From NCBI RefSeq assembly GCF_000350225.1, contig NW_005178889.1:133346-197345 (forward strand): a stretch of 64,000 nt of DNA. Reading direction: 5' to 3'. The stretch comes from Chondrus crispus. Its lineage: Eukaryota; Rhodophyta; Florideophyceae; Gigartinales; Gigartinaceae. Both the position numbers and the translations under genes were made by a program. The first letter of the stretch is position 1, and each line of letters begins with the position of its first letter. Positions 62,243 to 64,000 of the stretch are shown piece after piece. The notes under the pieces are model-generated. The model saw only the letters and a program-made list of their open reading frames with translations. It was not told where the DNA came from and did not search any database.

Positions 62243-64000
62243 CACCCGTTGGGATGTCGTCAAGTTGGAATTGGTACTTTGAGAGGCGGCGCGAAAACAG
62301 GGAAGAGTGGTGCTCACAAGAGTCTGGAAACGCGAGAAGATGGAGAGAGCGGAATTGCAAAGGGGGATAGTCAGAGTGAGGCGTGCCAGAAAAGCAAAGG
62401 GCGGAGTCCAGTTAAAGGATGGAGCGGATACGGGATTCGGGTTCAAAGCGTTAGAGAGATAGGGGATTCCCTGAGGAGGCACGGAGTCTACAGGATCACC
62501 CCCACGCGTCATCAACGGACAGAGAAGGAATGACTTTTGAATCAGCGGTCCGCACCAGTGAAGCGTAATTTAATTCAAAAACATGGATGGGCCGCCGGTG
62601 GGCTGTCAAACGATCGGTATAAGTCGTAGACGGAGCTCCAGCCAGTCTCCGAAAAACTAACTATAATTCAGGGAATTGCCCGCACTTGTACGAAATGTTG
62701 TTGGCAATTTTCACACCGACTGCATACACACTCAAGACTTGCCACAGGCGAGGCCACGACCGATCGCACCCAAGGGCACTTTCCCGGTTCACTTGCAGCG
62801 CCTACAGTCCGCTGGATGAGCGACAAAATGATTCCACAATGACCATGACCGCCCTGACACGCCGACACTACGGGCAACTGCAATGCCACGTACAAGGGCT
62901 GAGGACATCCGTCCCCTTTCTAAGTCGATCGAAGAATGCACAAGACTCCTGTCGATGGCAACACAGGGTCACGAGCTCGCATGTTACGTGTCATATCTAT
63001 CCACCGACTTCGTCATAGAGGGGGACACTAATGTGTTATCACGGGGTCACGGAGAGGTTTCGTCGCGCCCACACTTGACCTGCGCCACGAACTACCTACT
63101 TACCCGCCTGCCACCAAAACCTTTTCCTTTCTTTTGTTTTTGATATTGTTTGTGTATTTATTTTTGTTTTGTGACGTACAGAACGCGAACCGCGCGTCGC
63201 GAACGACGACGAACAAGATTTCGACGTCAGTCCATCAAGGTCCCCAGACCAAGTCAGAGCGGCGACCCGACGATCGCCATCGAAGAACCATGCGGTGTGC
63301 ACACCGAGAAGGAGAACGAGTTCTTTTGCTTTGTTTCTCGTCACACAAAGGCGTGACGCCACGATGTTTCGTCTTTCTACCATGAGGGCCCCACTGTACA
63401 CGCGAACGGAGAGGAGCCCGAGGGACCGAAGTTAACTCGGCAACCAAAGATCGCGCTCGTCATGAGAATCTACTCCCACGAAACTGCCTAGCCGCCAGCT
63501 ACCCTGTTTTACTACCAACGGCATTCCTAACAGCAGCTAGAGCTGTCAAGCTCAGAAAGAGAGCGAAATTGGGGATTTGCCAGCGGAAGGGAGACTAGAA
63601 CGACTGGAGGTTTGGAGGCAAAACTTGCTGTGTAAGAGATCGAGGGAGGTAATCCCGAATGACGATGTCCAAGTGACTGTCACTGCACACCTGGGGAGGT
63701 ACCCCAGTACGACGAAGATCGATTCAGTACTTTTTGATGACCTACCCTTACCCCGCGACTATTCACGTGCGCCGACTTCCGTGTTCACGTCCGCGGAGCA
63801 CAGGAGGAAAAGAACAACAAAAGAGAGATGGGAAACGAATTGTGATATTTTTATCATCACTCGATGAGCCTTTTGCTGACGACCCGGCTGATTCCTGTAA
63901 CGACGACAGACGTCTAGTTCACATTTTCGTTCACACCCCGAGTGAATTATCATGCTGCTCCCCTCCTTACCTTTTCCTAACTTGCTACCTTTTTACTTTT
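62243..64000 (+). other. Noncoding 3' part of the gypsy element or flanking DNA
   Basis: Only short frames without motifs are present, the longest 110 codons. No repeat of the 5' LTR ends is found, and no clear polypurine tract next to an LTR start could be fixed. Confidence 0.4.

Larger units (their letters stand above)
54360..64000 (+). mobile_element. Ty3/gypsy chromovirus retrotransposon, 3' LTR beyond the window
   Basis: The element has a 5' LTR, primer-binding site, gag, pol in the order protease-RT-RNase H-integrase, and a C-terminal chromodomain, so it is a chromovirus. gag is open, but pol carries two stops and one frameshift. No copy of the LTR start is visible before the right edge, 1.75 kb after the last coding base, so the element is either long at its 3' end or truncated. 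Confidence 0.9.

Noticed and set aside
54360..64000. Complete gypsy element within the window
   Set aside because: No second copy of TGTAGTGCAA or of the LTR interior was found before the right edge.

Overview
The window is eukaryotic nuclear DNA: monocistronic genes on both strands, Kozak-like ATG contexts, mostly single-exon genes, one short GT-AG intron, polymerase-III tRNA architecture and several eukaryotic transposon classes. A florideophyte red alga of the Chondrus type fits best (intron-poor gene islands between transposon-rich stretches, and a tRNA gene interrupted outside the anticodon loop). That assignment is inference from gene style, not a database match.

Two gene islands lie in the left part. 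Island 1 (about 0.7-15.3 kb) holds a RecQ helicase (+), a probable MAU2/SCC4 cohesin-loader subunit (-), SMC5 (+, divergent from MAU2), a CD2BP2/Lin1-type U5 snRNP GYF protein (+), and a long basic Ser/Pro/Lys-rich protein whose 5' end is lost in an assembly gap. Three of these promoter regions carry E2F-like TTTSSCGCC sites, suggesting shared S-phase control of chromosome-maintenance genes. Island 2 (20.1-24.1 kb) holds an Aurora kinase with a tandemly duplicated N-terminal KEN-box segment, a two-exon TFIIIC subunit 6-like gene (-) that is easy to miss, TFB5/GTF2H5 (+) and a small membrane or secreted protein. A tRNA-Met(CAT) gene with an intron at 37/38 and a second 12-nt insertion in its T-loop lies at 25.0-25.1 kb. 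Between 25 and 31 kb are a GC3-rich, stop-interrupted gene set among degenerate repeats and a 701-codon orphan membrane protein.

From about 32 kb to the end the DNA is mostly transposon: pogo/Tigger-like DDE elements (16.2-18.4, 32.4-33.2, 35.8-38.0, 38.8-41.3 and 43.4-45.7 kb), the last nested inside a large PiggyBac-like element on the minus strand (about 41.5-48.3 kb); a MITE with TTA duplications; a decayed Harbinger element with a Myb-like gene split by a solo LTR; a copia-type fragment; and a Ty3/gypsy chromovirus with an identifiable 5' LTR, primer-binding site, intact gag, mutated pol and chromodomain, running off the right edge. Many transposase frames are broken by in-frame stops rather than indels, several at positions where family consensus predicts Trp, Gln or Arg, which suggests C-to-T/G-to-A decay. 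A GC-rich island at 33.6-35.2 kb could not be resolved.
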